Assembly (NCBI GenBank): GCA_963698275.1
Contig: CAVOQE010000007.1
Coordinates: 1 to 64,000 of the forward strand
Reading direction: 5' to 3'
Source: Anderseniella sp963698275
GTDB lineage: Bacteria; Pseudomonadota; Alphaproteobacteria; Rhizobiales; Aestuariivirgaceae
DNA length: 64,000 bases
Part shown: one piece after another, positions 1-7,450 of the stretch
How the letters are laid out: each line of letters opens with the position of its first letter
How positions within the stretch are numbered: position 1 is the first letter of the stretch
Notes under the pieces: model-generated
Databases searched by the model: none
Told to the model about the DNA's origin: nothing
The model's input: only the letters and a program-made list of their open reading frames with translations
Made by a program: the position numbers and the translations under genes

Positions 1-82
1 TCCTGAACGGCCGGGCCGATAAAACCGTTTGACAAACGGATTCCATGATGATTCTTTTCCGTATCCGAAACGGAAGATAGTC

Positions 83-682
83 ATGACATACCAGTCCGAG
101 GCAGCAGATAATCTGAAGCACATGAGGTTCCCCGCATCAGCCGTCTGCAAGGCGGCTGAGGTAACTTCGTCGATGCTGGAGAATTTCGCCCTGAAGGCGG
201 GACTGGTGCTGTGCAGCCGGTCGCCGGGACGCGGACGCGCCCGCCAGTATTGCCTGATCGATGTGTATCAGATCAGGATCATGGCCGAGCTTGTCGCCTT
301 GACAGGCAACGCACGGTGGTCCGCCACAGCGCTGAATGACTATCTGGGCCAGGTGTTTGTTCCGGCGCGGATCGGCGCAATCAGGATCGGGTTTGCAACC
401 CTGGGCTGGAGCGGCGAACCGGAAATCCGGAGTCAATTCGGGGACTTGTGCGTCAACCCTGACAGGGCACCACCTGCGTATCTCGAACGCATCCCGTTTT
501 CTCCCTGGCTTTTGTGGACAAGCAAGAGGTGCGTTGATCAATCGGAAGGACAACTCACTGAACTTCGCGCGGAGGCATTTCTCGAGAATCTGGCGTTCGA
601 AAACGCCGGATACTTCGTGAACGTGTCACGCCTCCTCGACGAACTCGACCGCAGACTGCTTGACGCAATGCAGGAAGGCTGA
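83..682 (+). CDS. MerR-like helix-turn-helix protein
   Basis: A protein of 199 residues if started at the ATG at 83; an in-frame upstream start at 29 would add 18 residues. Residues about 15-80 read like a MerR-type DNA-binding domain: a short helix-turn-helix (FPASAVCKAAEVTSSML), a basic wing-like stretch (SPGRGRARQY) and the helix opening with LIDVYQIRIMAELVAL. The rest, including a C-terminal LLDELDRRLLDAM helix, is not recognised. I infer a small DNA-binding regulator, perhaps of phage or island origin because an S74-like gene follows. It stands alone and converges on the S74 gene. The family call rests on pattern only. Confidence 0.5.
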   Translation: MTYQSEAADNLKHMRFPASAVCKAAEVTSSMLENFALKAGLVLCSRSPGRGRARQYCLIDVYQIRIMAELVALTGNARWSATALNDYLGQVFVPARIGAIRIGFATLGWSGEPEIRSQFGDLCVNPDRAPPAYLERIPFSPWLLWTSKRCVDQSEGQLTELRAEAFLENLAFENAGYFVNVSRLLDELDRRLLDAMQEG

Positions 683-730
683 GCAGGTGTTTCGAGTCGC
701 TGCAACCAGTATGGCCCATTGCGAGGCCGG

Positions 731-760
731 ATGGGGGCGTCCATCCCATTACCGTAATTC
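731..760. repeat. 30-bp direct repeat, copy 1
   Basis: These 30 bases, beginning ATGGGGGCGTCCATCCCATT, occur again without mismatch at 2207-2236. Weaker similarity extends about 45 bases upstream in both copies, starting from a shared GCAGGTGT. The core has short complementary ends (ATGGG and CCCAT). Both copies lie in a gap between convergent genes. Confidence 0.85.
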
Positions 761-785
761 CATCAGTCTTCTTGGCCTTGGCCTG

Positions 786-1253
786 TCATCCAGTGATGCC
801 GACCTGGCCCAGCTTGCAGATGCTGCGCTTCAGACGGATATCGGATGCATCATCGCTCGGCTCCGGAGATATGTAAGCAAGCGGCCGTATGTCCTGCTTG
901 AGGCGCACATCTGAATCGCTGTCCACAGGCGGCTCTGGAGACCTGCCCGGCGTTGCAAAAACAGCTGTCTGGGAACGCTCCCACTCCGCTCTGGTGGCCA
1001 TGCGAAGCCCCAGCTTTGAATAATTCACCCGATAGAATCCGTCGTCGCCGGTAGTTACAGCGTCGGGGCGGACTTTCAGAACATCCTGCGCCATGACACC
1101 CACGTATTCAGTGTCTTCATCAAGGTACCTGAAACTATACAACGGCAAAATTGCACCAACATCGCCAAGCGGTTGAATATCCTGCTTGACGCGAATGTCT
1201 GATTCCTGACTGGGTGGTTCCGGCGAGCGGGAACTTCCGTGCTGGTCTGTCAT
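786..1253 (-). CDS. Stand-alone S74 (tail-spike chaperone)-like protein with three SDxRxK sites
   Basis: A protein of 155 residues. The ATG at 1253 is chosen because AGGAGG lies about nine bases upstream. Residues 18-85 match the intramolecular chaperone/peptidase S74 domain of phage tail fibres: SDIRVKQDI (18-26), LYSFRY (38-43), YVGVMAQDVL (50-59), P..AV and a VNYSKLG-like stretch. In this family the Ser and the Lys five residues later form the self-cleavage dyad. The unit SPEP...SDxRLKxxI recurs at residues 105-122 and 129-145, giving Ser/Lys pairs 18/23, 114/119 and 137/142. There is no fibre domain in front, unlike phage spikes. It may be a bacterial S74 relative or a phage remnant. Confidence 0.75.
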   Translation of the reverse strand: MTDQHGSSRSPEPPSQESDIRVKQDIQPLGDVGAILPLYSFRYLDEDTEYVGVMAQDVLKVRPDAVTTGDDGFYRVNYSKLGLRMATRAEWERSQTAVFATPGRSPEPPVDSDSDVRLKQDIRPLAYISPEPSDDASDIRLKRSICKLGQVGITG

Positions 1254-1460
1254 GCGTGGCACCTCCTGAACTTGGCAGTCAATACAATGTGTCTACAGCT
1301 CAGCGACGTCAAGCCCAAGTTAACGAACCAGTTGATGGCATGGAGGCGTTGCTCCCACTACCGCAAATTGCCGACAGGTGACTGAATTGACGGCTCGGCT
1401 ATACCTTGAAGACCCGGACCGTTTGATCTAGGTGTGGACCAGCACAAGGGGAAAGGCTCA

Positions 1461-2138
1461 ATGCTGAGAAGTTTGATTATCTTGGCCGTCCTTGCTGCCT
1501 CATCGGCAGCCTCAATCGCGGCGGCAGATCGTGTTGATCTTGGCGATATTGCCATCGACCGGACCGAGGTCACCATCGGTGCTTTCGCGGCCTTTGCTGA
1601 GCGGACCGGTCTTGTGACCATGGCCGAGCAGGAAGGCGGCGGCTTCGAATGGGGGGGCGGCTGGCAACGCCGCTCCGGCTGGACCTATCGCTCTCCCAAT
1701 GGCACGCCTGCCCCGGACAACGAGCCCGCCGTTCATGTCAGCTGGGCCGAGGCCCTAGCCTTCTGCACCGACGCGGGCGGCAGGCTGCCCACGCGCGCAG
1801 AATGGGCGTCGGCGGCCTATACGGAACAGCGCGCAAACCCGACAGATGGTTTCAGGACCGGTCAGACCTATGCTTATCCGGTGGGCGATCAGCCGGAGGG
1901 CATGAACAACAACCGCCGCCATCAGGTCGCCGTTGCCTCCACCAGACGCGGCGTCAACGGCCTCTATGACATGGGGGCCAATGTCTGGGAATGGCTGGCT
2001 GACCGGCGCGGCGACGAGGCGCTCACCGCAGGCGGGAGCTGGTGGTTCGGCCCAGGCGCTGCGCGCAAAGAGGGCATGCAGTGGAAACCGTCCGCGTTTT
2101 ATGCGGTGTATGTGGGATTTCGCTGCGCCTATGATTGA
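1461..2138 (+). CDS. Secreted SUMF1/formylglycine-generating-enzyme-fold protein
   Basis: A protein of 225 residues starting at the ATG at 1461, with an AAGGGGAAAGG ribosome site just upstream. Residues 1-23 form a signal peptide (LIILAVLAASSAASIAAA), so the product is exported. The remainder is a short FGE-sulfatase/SUMF1 domain: IDRTEVTIGAF near the start, HVSWAEALAFC, GGRLPTRAEWASAAY, GLYDMGANVWEW, GGSWW and the closing YVGFRCAYD. The family includes formylglycine-generating oxidases and many non-catalytic ligand-binding relatives. No sulfatase gene is nearby and the active-site cysteine pair of true FGEs is not evident, so a binding or structural role is more likely. It lies between the two 30-bp repeat copies. 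Confidence 0.8.
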   Translation: MLRSLIILAVLAASSAASIAAADRVDLGDIAIDRTEVTIGAFAAFAERTGLVTMAEQEGGGFEWGGGWQRRSGWTYRSPNGTPAPDNEPAVHVSWAEALAFCTDAGGRLPTRAEWASAAYTEQRANPTDGFRTGQTYAYPVGDQPEGMNNNRRHQVAVASTRRGVNGLYDMGANVWEWLADRRGDEALTAGGSWWFGPGAARKEGMQWKPSAFYAVYVGFRCAYD

Positions 2139-2175
2139 AGACACCCCCTTGGGGGCTCGCTGCGCAGGTGTCTTT
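2139..2175 (+). terminator. Possible terminator after the SUMF1 gene
   Basis: Directly after the stop codon, AGACAC (2139-2144) pairs with GTGTCT (2168-2173) around an inner CCCCC-TT-GGGGG hairpin (2144-2155). Only a short T run follows, so termination is plausible but not certain. Confidence 0.4.
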
Positions 2176-2206
2176 GGACAGTGCAGGATGGCGGAAGTCG
2201 CGGCCA

Positions 2207-2236
2207 ATGGGGGCGTCCATCCCATTACCGTAATTC
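2207..2236. repeat. 30-bp direct repeat, copy 2
   Basis: Exact second copy of the element at 731-760. It again lies between convergent genes (the SUMF1 gene and an AT-rich orphan gene), just after the putative terminator. The upstream GCAGGTGT at about 2165 is also shared with copy 1, so the full unit may be about 75 bases. Confidence 0.85.
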
Positions 2237-2335
2237 GATGCATTAACAGAGATTGTGGCGATACCTATCCACAATGGCTTTCATAGATGAACTCCATTCT
2301 GCTTAAATGCGGAAATGGGGTGGCGCGTTTGAGGT

Positions 2336-2815
2336 TTAAGGAATTCTCCCAGCATTAAGTCTAACGCAAAGAGGTGGCGACCACGTTCGACATTTGTTGT
2401 CCCAGCACGGGGTGGTATCTTTGAGTGTGTTAGTGATGAAAAATGAATTGACATAAACATCAATCGACCGCTCATTTACAGAAGCGTACAAAATTCTAAA
2501 CTTGTATGTACCCTTTCGTGGTGCCTCAAACACATATGAAACCTCATTTGGGCGCTCAGCGTTATCTGCTCGAATGTCGCCGGCAGACGTATCTACTACT
2601 CTATTGTGGAGCATACCTATTTGTCGCGGATAAGGACTTGCAGCGACATTTGGATACTCTCCGTTAATACGGTCCAATGCGGAAAACTCGATAGACGGTA
2701 CAATTTGAAAAAATCGGTCAAATATCAAAAAGGTGGTTGGTATTGCTCCAAACAAGCCCAATATTGCGCCAAAGATAGCAAAGAATATTTCACGCGACTT
2801 TTCGTTTTTTGACAT
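2336..2815 (-). CDS. Orphan single-pass membrane protein
   Basis: A protein of 159 residues from the ATG at 2815 (MSKNEKSREIF); an in-frame start at 2851 would add 12. One hydrophobic segment lies near residues 9-32 (IFFAIFGAILGLFGAIPTTFLIF). After it comes a probably extracytoplasmic domain of about 125 residues with a beta-rich pattern (YVFEAPRKGTYKFRILYASVNERSIDVYV cut here only for motif sense) and two cysteines (CWDNKC). I do not recognise a family. The gene and about 200 bases upstream are clearly more AT-rich than the rest of the window, which suggests recent acquisition. No partner gene is evident. Confidence 0.55.
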   Translation of the reverse strand: MSKNEKSREIFFAIFGAILGLFGAIPTTFLIFDRFFQIVPSIEFSALDRINGEYPNVAASPYPRQIGMLHNRVVDTSAGDIRADNAERPNEVSYVFEAPRKGTYKFRILYASVNERSIDVYVNSFFITNTLKDTTPCWDNKCRTWSPPLCVRLNAGRIP

Positions 2816-3042
2816 TGGGCCACCAGTCATTCTAAGTTCGTGAATTGCCAATCAGTTCGCTTGTATTTCGAAAATTTGGACGATATTGAAATTGAAAACA
2901 AGACATTGTGTAAATTTGGCGCGAATTCCAAAGAAGAATTGAAATAGACATTGCTCTATCCCATTGTCGAAATCCTCCGTGATCATCTTGACCTCAAGTA
3001 GGCGTTTATATACGAACAATTACGCTTCTAAATGAGGTTCAT

Positions 3043-3351
3043 TTGCTGATTTCTTACAATACAGAGGGTCTGCGCGACGTTTGCTTTCATGCAGCCGTTG
3101 CAATAGAGTTGTTAGGGAAGAAGGCAGCTATTTCTTTGCAGGATCGGCACTCTGACATTCTAGCGGCAACCAATGTGTATGAGCTGCCGGTCGGGCAGAT
3201 ATTTTTCCATGAAAACCTATGCACTCTGATGGTATCGGATTTCCTTTCAATCGTGATGGCTCCCAACTATGCAGTTGCGGATGACGGCAGCCTATACGAT
3301 TGGTCAACAGTCGGACGGGTTAAGCTGATGAGGATCAACAATGTTAAATGA
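3043..3351 (+). CDS. HigB-like (RelE/ParE superfamily) toxin
   Basis: A protein of 102 residues starting at a TTG with GAGG six bases upstream. The layout matches short HigB-type mRNA interferases: a conserved LxxxC-type opening (LRDVCFHAAVAIELLG), a basic helix with SLQDRHSDILAA, then LPVGQIFF and a C-terminal DWSTVGRVKLMRINNV strand. These toxins cleave translated mRNA and are neutralised by the antitoxin encoded next door. Its 3' end overlaps the start of the HTH/ImmA-IrrE gene by 11 bases, the usual toxin-first HigBA order with coupled translation. The catalytic residues are not obvious, so activity is inferred from context and shape. Confidence 0.65.
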   Translation: MLISYNTEGLRDVCFHAAVAIELLGKKAAISLQDRHSDILAATNVYELPVGQIFFHENLCTLMVSDFLSIVMAPNYAVADDGSLYDWSTVGRVKLMRINNVK

Positions 3352-4429
3352 TGGAACTATCGAGAAACCGGATTGGGTCTCCCCGCCTGGGCACACGATC
3401 GTGAGCATCCTTGAAGAGCGTGAGCTTACATTCGAACAGTTTGCGCACCAAATCGGACACACTTCGACCGTGGCAAAGAAAATTTTGGACGGTTCGCATG
3501 CCATCGACGTGGATCTGGCGCATCGGTTGTCGAGGGCCATTGGCGCTTCGGAAAATTTCTGGATGGCACGTGAACATGACTACCGGGCGAGCTTGGCGGA
3601 ACCTGAAAATGTCAGGATCAGCAGTTTGTACGAGTTGATTGGCAAGCTCCCAGTCAGCGATATGCAGGAATTCGGGTGGATTGAGAATACTCGATCCAAG
3701 GGCGATCAGATCGCAGAATGCCTGAATTTCTTCGGTGTTTCATCGCTCGCGCAGTGGCAAGGGCGATATGAGAATGCGTTTCAGCATGCAGCCTATCGAC
3801 GCTCAACAGCCTATGCGTCTTGCGAAGTTTCAACGACGGCCTGGCTTCGCCAAGGCGAAATAAAATCCCAAAATGATGAGGTCTCGGGTTGGTCACCGAA
3901 TGTGCTGGAAAGCCAGATTCCTCATTTCCGAAGACTGACATGGTGCAAGAGTCCAGCGCTGTTCTTGCCGAAGCTCAAAGACTCGCTCGCCGAAGCCGGA
4001 GTGAAGTTCGCGATTGTCAGGGCTCCCAAAGGGTGCTCTGCGAGCGGCGCAGTAAGGACTCTGGCAGATGGAACGCCCCATATTCAGGTCAGTTTTCGCT
4101 ACCTGTCGGACGATCAATTCTGGTTCTCGTTGTTCCACGAGATCGCGCATCTGCTCCTGCACTATGATAAAATGCCGATATTGGAGAATACAGGGCTAAC
4201 GGAGGAACAGTGCGAGCGGGAAGCGAACGAGTACGCCGCCCAGGTCATTGTTCCAATATCGTATCGTGAAGAATTGCTCTCGCTCGGTGGTTCACGATTT
4301 CCGATCATCGAATTTGCGAAGAAGGTCGGCGTAGCGCCGGGTTTGATCGTTGGGCAACTCCAGCATGCGGGCATCATAGGGTTTAACCAGATGCAACGCC
4401 TCAAACGTCGCTTCCGCTGGACAAACTAA
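3341..4429 (+). CDS. HigA-type HTH fused to an ImmA/IrrE zinc metallopeptidase
   Basis: A protein of 362 residues. Residues about 12-85 form an XRE/HigA-like helix-turn-helix (PPGHTIVSILEERELTFEQFA, then LSRAIGASENFWM). Residues about 200-330 form an ImmA/IrrE peptidase domain with the zinc motif HEIAH (266-270) followed by LLLH and a downstream EREANEYAA helix supplying further ligands. In this fusion class the HTH binds the operon promoter and the toxin, while the peptidase half may destroy a repressor or the antitoxin itself under stress. It overlaps the HigB-like toxin gene by 11 bases and its stop codon overlaps the convergent aGPT-Pplase gene by 4 bases. It may also regulate neighbouring island genes. 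Confidence 0.85.
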   Translation: MLNDGTIEKPDWVSPPGHTIVSILEERELTFEQFAHQIGHTSTVAKKILDGSHAIDVDLAHRLSRAIGASENFWMAREHDYRASLAEPENVRISSLYELIGKLPVSDMQEFGWIENTRSKGDQIAECLNFFGVSSLAQWQGRYENAFQHAAYRRSTAYASCEVSTTAWLRQGEIKSQNDEVSGWSPNVLESQIPHFRRLTWCKSPALFLPKLKDSLAEAGVKFAIVRAPKGCSASGAVRTLADGTPHIQVSFRYLSDDQFWFSLFHEIAHLLLHYDKMPILENTGLTEEQCEREANEYAAQVIVPISYREELLSLGGSRFPIIEFAKKVGVAPGLIVGQLQHAGIIGFNQMQRLKRRFRWTN

Positions 4430-5358
4430 CCTCGGAAATAGATGTAGTCTGCTGGGCTTTTTTGCCAGTTGCACAGCGCGTCTTCGATAGCCTGCGGGCT
4501 AACATCCAGATGCTGTGCCAATTCCGCACAGGCAGTTTCAAGTTGCGCGACATTTAGGGCGTTGCCAAACAGCAGACGCGCCCCTTCTTTCGGACCGGTT
4601 GATTGCGCGATGTAAGCTTTGTCAGGAAGGATTGGAGCGATTAGCAAATTACTGAGATTGCATAGAAGGTCGAACTTGCCCAGCCTGCCAAGCTTGGCGA
4701 CCTGATCGAGGTCGCCATAGAGGCACGCGAAAACATCTTTTGGGTTTTGGCCAACGCGCCGCTGCACATCGCCAATCAATGCCTGATGGGAGCCATGTGC
4801 AACAATCCACTGAATATAGGTTGCAACGGCATGACCAGTGCCCTTGGGTCCCGGCTTTAATGTTTCAAACTTGCGGTGATTGCCAAAACGCCGGGAACGC
4901 CCGGCGCTTGTAACATGAGGATAGTTCGCCTGTAGCCAATTTGAAATTGCCATAGGGGTTTGGATCGCAGATGCCCAGTCCCAGACACCGCCCTGCCCGA
5001 ACCGGCCATAGAAATCTTCGGTTAAGTTCCAGCCGTCGATCTTATGCTTCCCGAAATGAGTTGCCAGATATACCAGCCAATAGGCGTCGTCTGTTCGCCC
5101 CGCTTTATGCAACGCCGCAGCACCGCCGAGAGGCTGAAAGCTCCCTGAATAAGGGGTGTAAAGACTGGCGGACCTGGCTCTGATTGATGTCATGTTTAGA
5201 TACTCAATTCGACGGATGCTATCGACCAGTTGTGCGACCAGAACCGATTTGCGCTCCGGGCTGGTCAGACCTACGAATTGGGCATTTGCGAAATTATCCA
5301 GCAAATCGGAAATTTCGTCGGACTTTTGTTGGCTCTTAATTCTTATCGGCATCATCAT
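4426..5358 (-). CDS. Alpha-glutamyl/putrescinyl thymine pyrophosphorylase clade 3-like protein
   Basis: A protein of 310 residues with three possible starts (5358, 5355, 5352); all overlap the end of the thymidylate-synthase-like gene by 17-23 bases, which implies coupled translation. Motifs I associate with the aGPT-Pplase3 family are YWLVYLATHFGKHKIDGW (about 93-110), VWDWASA, a GNHRKFE segment, TGPKEGARLLFG and the closing LCNWQKSPADY. The fold is a helical DNA-glycosylase-like domain. Members are proposed to replace a pyrophosphorylated 5-hydroxymethyl-pyrimidine in DNA with an amine or amino acid, as in phage hypermodified thymines. The neighbouring TS-like enzyme would supply the 5-substituted pyrimidine. 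The substrate is unknown and no kinase gene is visible. Confidence 0.75.
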   Translation of the reverse strand: MMMPIRIKSQQKSDEISDLLDNFANAQFVGLTSPERKSVLVAQLVDSIRRIEYLNMTSIRARSASLYTPYSGSFQPLGGAAALHKAGRTDDAYWLVYLATHFGKHKIDGWNLTEDFYGRFGQGGVWDWASAIQTPMAISNWLQANYPHVTSAGRSRRFGNHRKFETLKPGPKGTGHAVATYIQWIVAHGSHQALIGDVQRRVGQNPKDVFACLYGDLDQVAKLGRLGKFDLLCNLSNLLIAPILPDKAYIAQSTGPKEGARLLFGNALNVAQLETACAELAQHLDVSPQAIEDALCNWQKSPADYIYFRG

Positions 5359-6367
5359 CGCCTAAATTGAGGTTGTCTTGAATAATTACCGATTTTGGCG
5401 CTTTCGACAAAATTTTCGGACGTTTAATAAAGAAGTTTTTGTAAAAGTTATTACTTATATTCGAGAAGTTATCCTCGAGTATTTTCTGCCCTCTTTTAAA
5501 TCTTGAATCGGCCAGCCGCAGGAGCACGAGGGCCAAATCACGCCAGTATTCCGGCAGCTTTATCTGTGCCGCCGCTGTGATCGTGCCGCTTCTGATCAAC
5601 TGTTCGATATCGAGAAAGGTTATTAGGTTGTCGAACTGACAGCCAGAAGGCATTTTGGGCATCGCGAATGTTGGACTTTGGAAGCCTTCGTTGAGATAGG
5701 CGGAAACCTTGTCCTGGTCATGCTCATAGAGATGCAAACTCGTCGCAAAATGATGATATTCGCCTACCTGGATACCGAGGGAACGGGCAACAAGCTCTTA
5801 AATCATCGTGAAACAGAACACGTCGTGGGGAAAGCCCAGATAGGCGTCATTGGATCGCATCATCGCAACGAGATGCAAGCGTTCACGTCTGCGAACGAAC
5901 TGCAGGGCTATGGTGCAAGGCGCTTCTGCTTTCCCCGGTTCAAGATCGCTTGGCTCAAGAATAGAAATCACCGCGCGGCGCGTGTCAGGTTTCCGCCGTA
6001 GCCGGTCGATCACCCTCTCAATCTGGTTGAATGATCGGCCAAACTCACCTGTGCCGATAAGGCGAGGTCCATAGGCTTCCTCCAGCGCCCCTGTGGCTCC
6101 TTCGGGGGGATAATCGGGTAGGTAGAAGCGAATGAAATCTAGGTCGGCACTCCCTGCCATATACCAGCAAAATTCCGCCAGCGCTGAAATGAGTCTTCCG
6201 CGTGTTGCGGTGGCGCTGATTCGGGCGCGGGGGTCTTTAAGTACAACCTCTTGCCCCAGAAGATCTTGACCTTTTCCTTTGCTTGCGTTGAATGTGTCGG
6301 TACTTTTCGAAAGCTCAAAATAGAGCGTTCGCAATATTTCATCCAAATAACGACCTTCTATAATCAT
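5336..6367 (-). pseudogene. Thymidylate synthase/dCMP-hydroxymethylase homologue with an in-frame TAA
   Basis: The frame is continuous over 343 codons except for one TAA at 5798-5800 (codon 190). The family has Gln there (FTMI-Q-ELVARSLG), so a single CAA-to-TAA change explains it. Before the stop are the catalytic Cys151 (PCTIALQF) and RSNDAYLGFPHD (171-182); after it come GIQVGEYHHF and SLHLYEHDQDKV. Asp182 stands where thymidylate synthases have the dUMP-binding Asn, as in dCMP hydroxymethylases. About 80 extra C-terminal residues exceed the normal length. A TTG at 5737 could restart translation. A TTGCGA/TATGCT pair with a 17-base spacer (6373-6401) lies so close to the ATG that the mRNA would be nearly leaderless. 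The gene overlaps the aGPT-Pplase3-like gene. Confidence 0.8.
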
Positions 6368-6781
6368 GGCTGAGCATAAGCAGTAAGCGGATTGTTCGCA
6401 AAATAGTTTTCCTGATTTTTGAGGCGGTCAGTCGGCTCTCGCGCAGAATGTCTGTTTCCCGCCGATGTTTGCCATCCACTAACTATGTGGTTTGGGGTCT
6501 GGCAATTCATTATGTGCTCCCGGATCAAAGATTCTGAGCCTTTGCAAGCAGTACTGACCCGAAGCCAGCGGCATTGAGGACAGATTACTCATCCAAAACA
6601 AAACTTCCGCAATGTGATTTATCACACATTCACCGGCTTGCGGCTGGCCTATGTTCATTTTCAACAACAAGGTGACGAACAACAAAAACTGGTTCCCCGA
6701 CACCCCTGCCAAACCACCGGACAACCAGCAATAAGAACACTTAAAGTCATCAGACCCGAGCAACGTACCTTGAGGTCTATA
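6368..6781. other. Intergenic stretch without a supported gene
   Basis: About 410 bases between the divergently read TS-like gene and the end of the sox operon. Short ORFs here lack family features and good ribosome sites. Apart from the possible TS promoter near 6373-6401 I see nothing definite. Confidence 0.5.
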
Positions 6782-6823
6782 GCGCCCGATCTTCCGGTCT
6801 CCTCCCTGCCGGAAATCGGGCGC
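6782..6823 (-). terminator. Hairpin at the end of the sox operon
   Basis: GCGCCCGAT (6782-6790) pairs perfectly with ATCGGGCGC (6815-6823), and TTCCGG (6792-6797) with CCGGAA (6809-6814). It lies 25 bases past the soxG stop codon. There is no strong T run on the minus strand. Confidence 0.6.
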
Positions 6824-6847
6824 AAATCATTTGGGCTCGCTTGCGGC

Positions 6848-7450
6848 CTAGCGGATCTCGTAGCCCCACTCCAGCGCCAGTTCGCATACGCCCAGCCAGA
6901 AGCCTTCGGCGAAGCTGCGCAAGACGCTGAGTTCGAAACTGTCTGCGCCGGTGCAGGCGATCATCACGCCGACATGGCCGATCTGGGTGGCTGCGCACAT
7001 GCCCGGCTTGAAGGAGGTTGGTCTCAGGTCGACCGCCGTGCCCTTGGCCAGCACGTCGCGTGCTCGTGCGCCCTCGATCCGCATCACCGTGCGCCCGTGC
7101 GACTGGTCGGTGACCATGGCCATCGTGCCGAGCTTCTTCTCCAGCTTGGCGGCAAGGCTGCCGGCGGCGGCGCCCGGGGCCACGGCCAGCCATTGCTCCG
7201 GTGCCGTGCCGTGCAGGCTGATGCCGCGCGCCGTGGCCGAGCCACCCATGCCGGGCAGGTCGAGGCCGAAGTCCTTCTTCACGGCGGCAGCCAGCGCGCG
7301 GGCCTTGCCCTTGGCCGCGATCACCACGGCGACTTCGCACGGGTGCACCAGCGTCAGCGCCACGCCGGGGCCTTCCGGCAGCGAGCGCCCGTAGCGGCCC
7401 GGCACGATCATGTCATCCAGCGCGGAAATCTGTGTCAGCATCTCAGCCAT
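6848..7450 (-). CDS. soxG: Sarcosine oxidase gamma subunit
   Basis: A protein of 200 residues from the ATG at 7450 (MAEMLTQISALDD). It shows the SoxG pattern of a GCV_T-like fold: GVALTLVHPCEVAVV, ARGISLHGTAPEQWLAVAPG, VTDQSHGRTVMRIEG, DVLAKGTAVDL and a C-terminal SFAEGFWLGVCELALEWGYE. It is the gamma subunit of heterotetrameric sarcosine oxidase, which demethylates sarcosine to glycine with tetrahydrofolate and oxygen in the cytoplasm. Its start overlaps the reconstructed end of soxA by 8 bases. It is the last gene of soxBDAG and is followed by a hairpin. The length is normal. Confidence 0.93.
   Translation of the reverse strand: MAEMLTQISALDDMIVPGRYGRSLPEGPGVALTLVHPCEVAVVIAAKGKARALAAAVKKDFGLDLPGMGGSATARGISLHGTAPEQWLAVAPGAAAGSLAAKLEKKLGTMAMVTDQSHGRTVMRIEGARARDVLAKGTAVDLRPTSFKPGMCAATQIGHVGVMIACTGADSFELSVLRSFAEGFWLGVCELALEWGYEIR

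Noticed and set aside
1434..2138. Diversity-generating retroelement target
   Set aside because: The SUMF1-like fold would allow it, but no reverse transcriptase or template repeat is present in the window.
6479..6763. A possible 94-codon gene between the TS-like gene and the sox operon
   Set aside because: No family motif, no ribosome site and irregular composition. Treated as non-coding.
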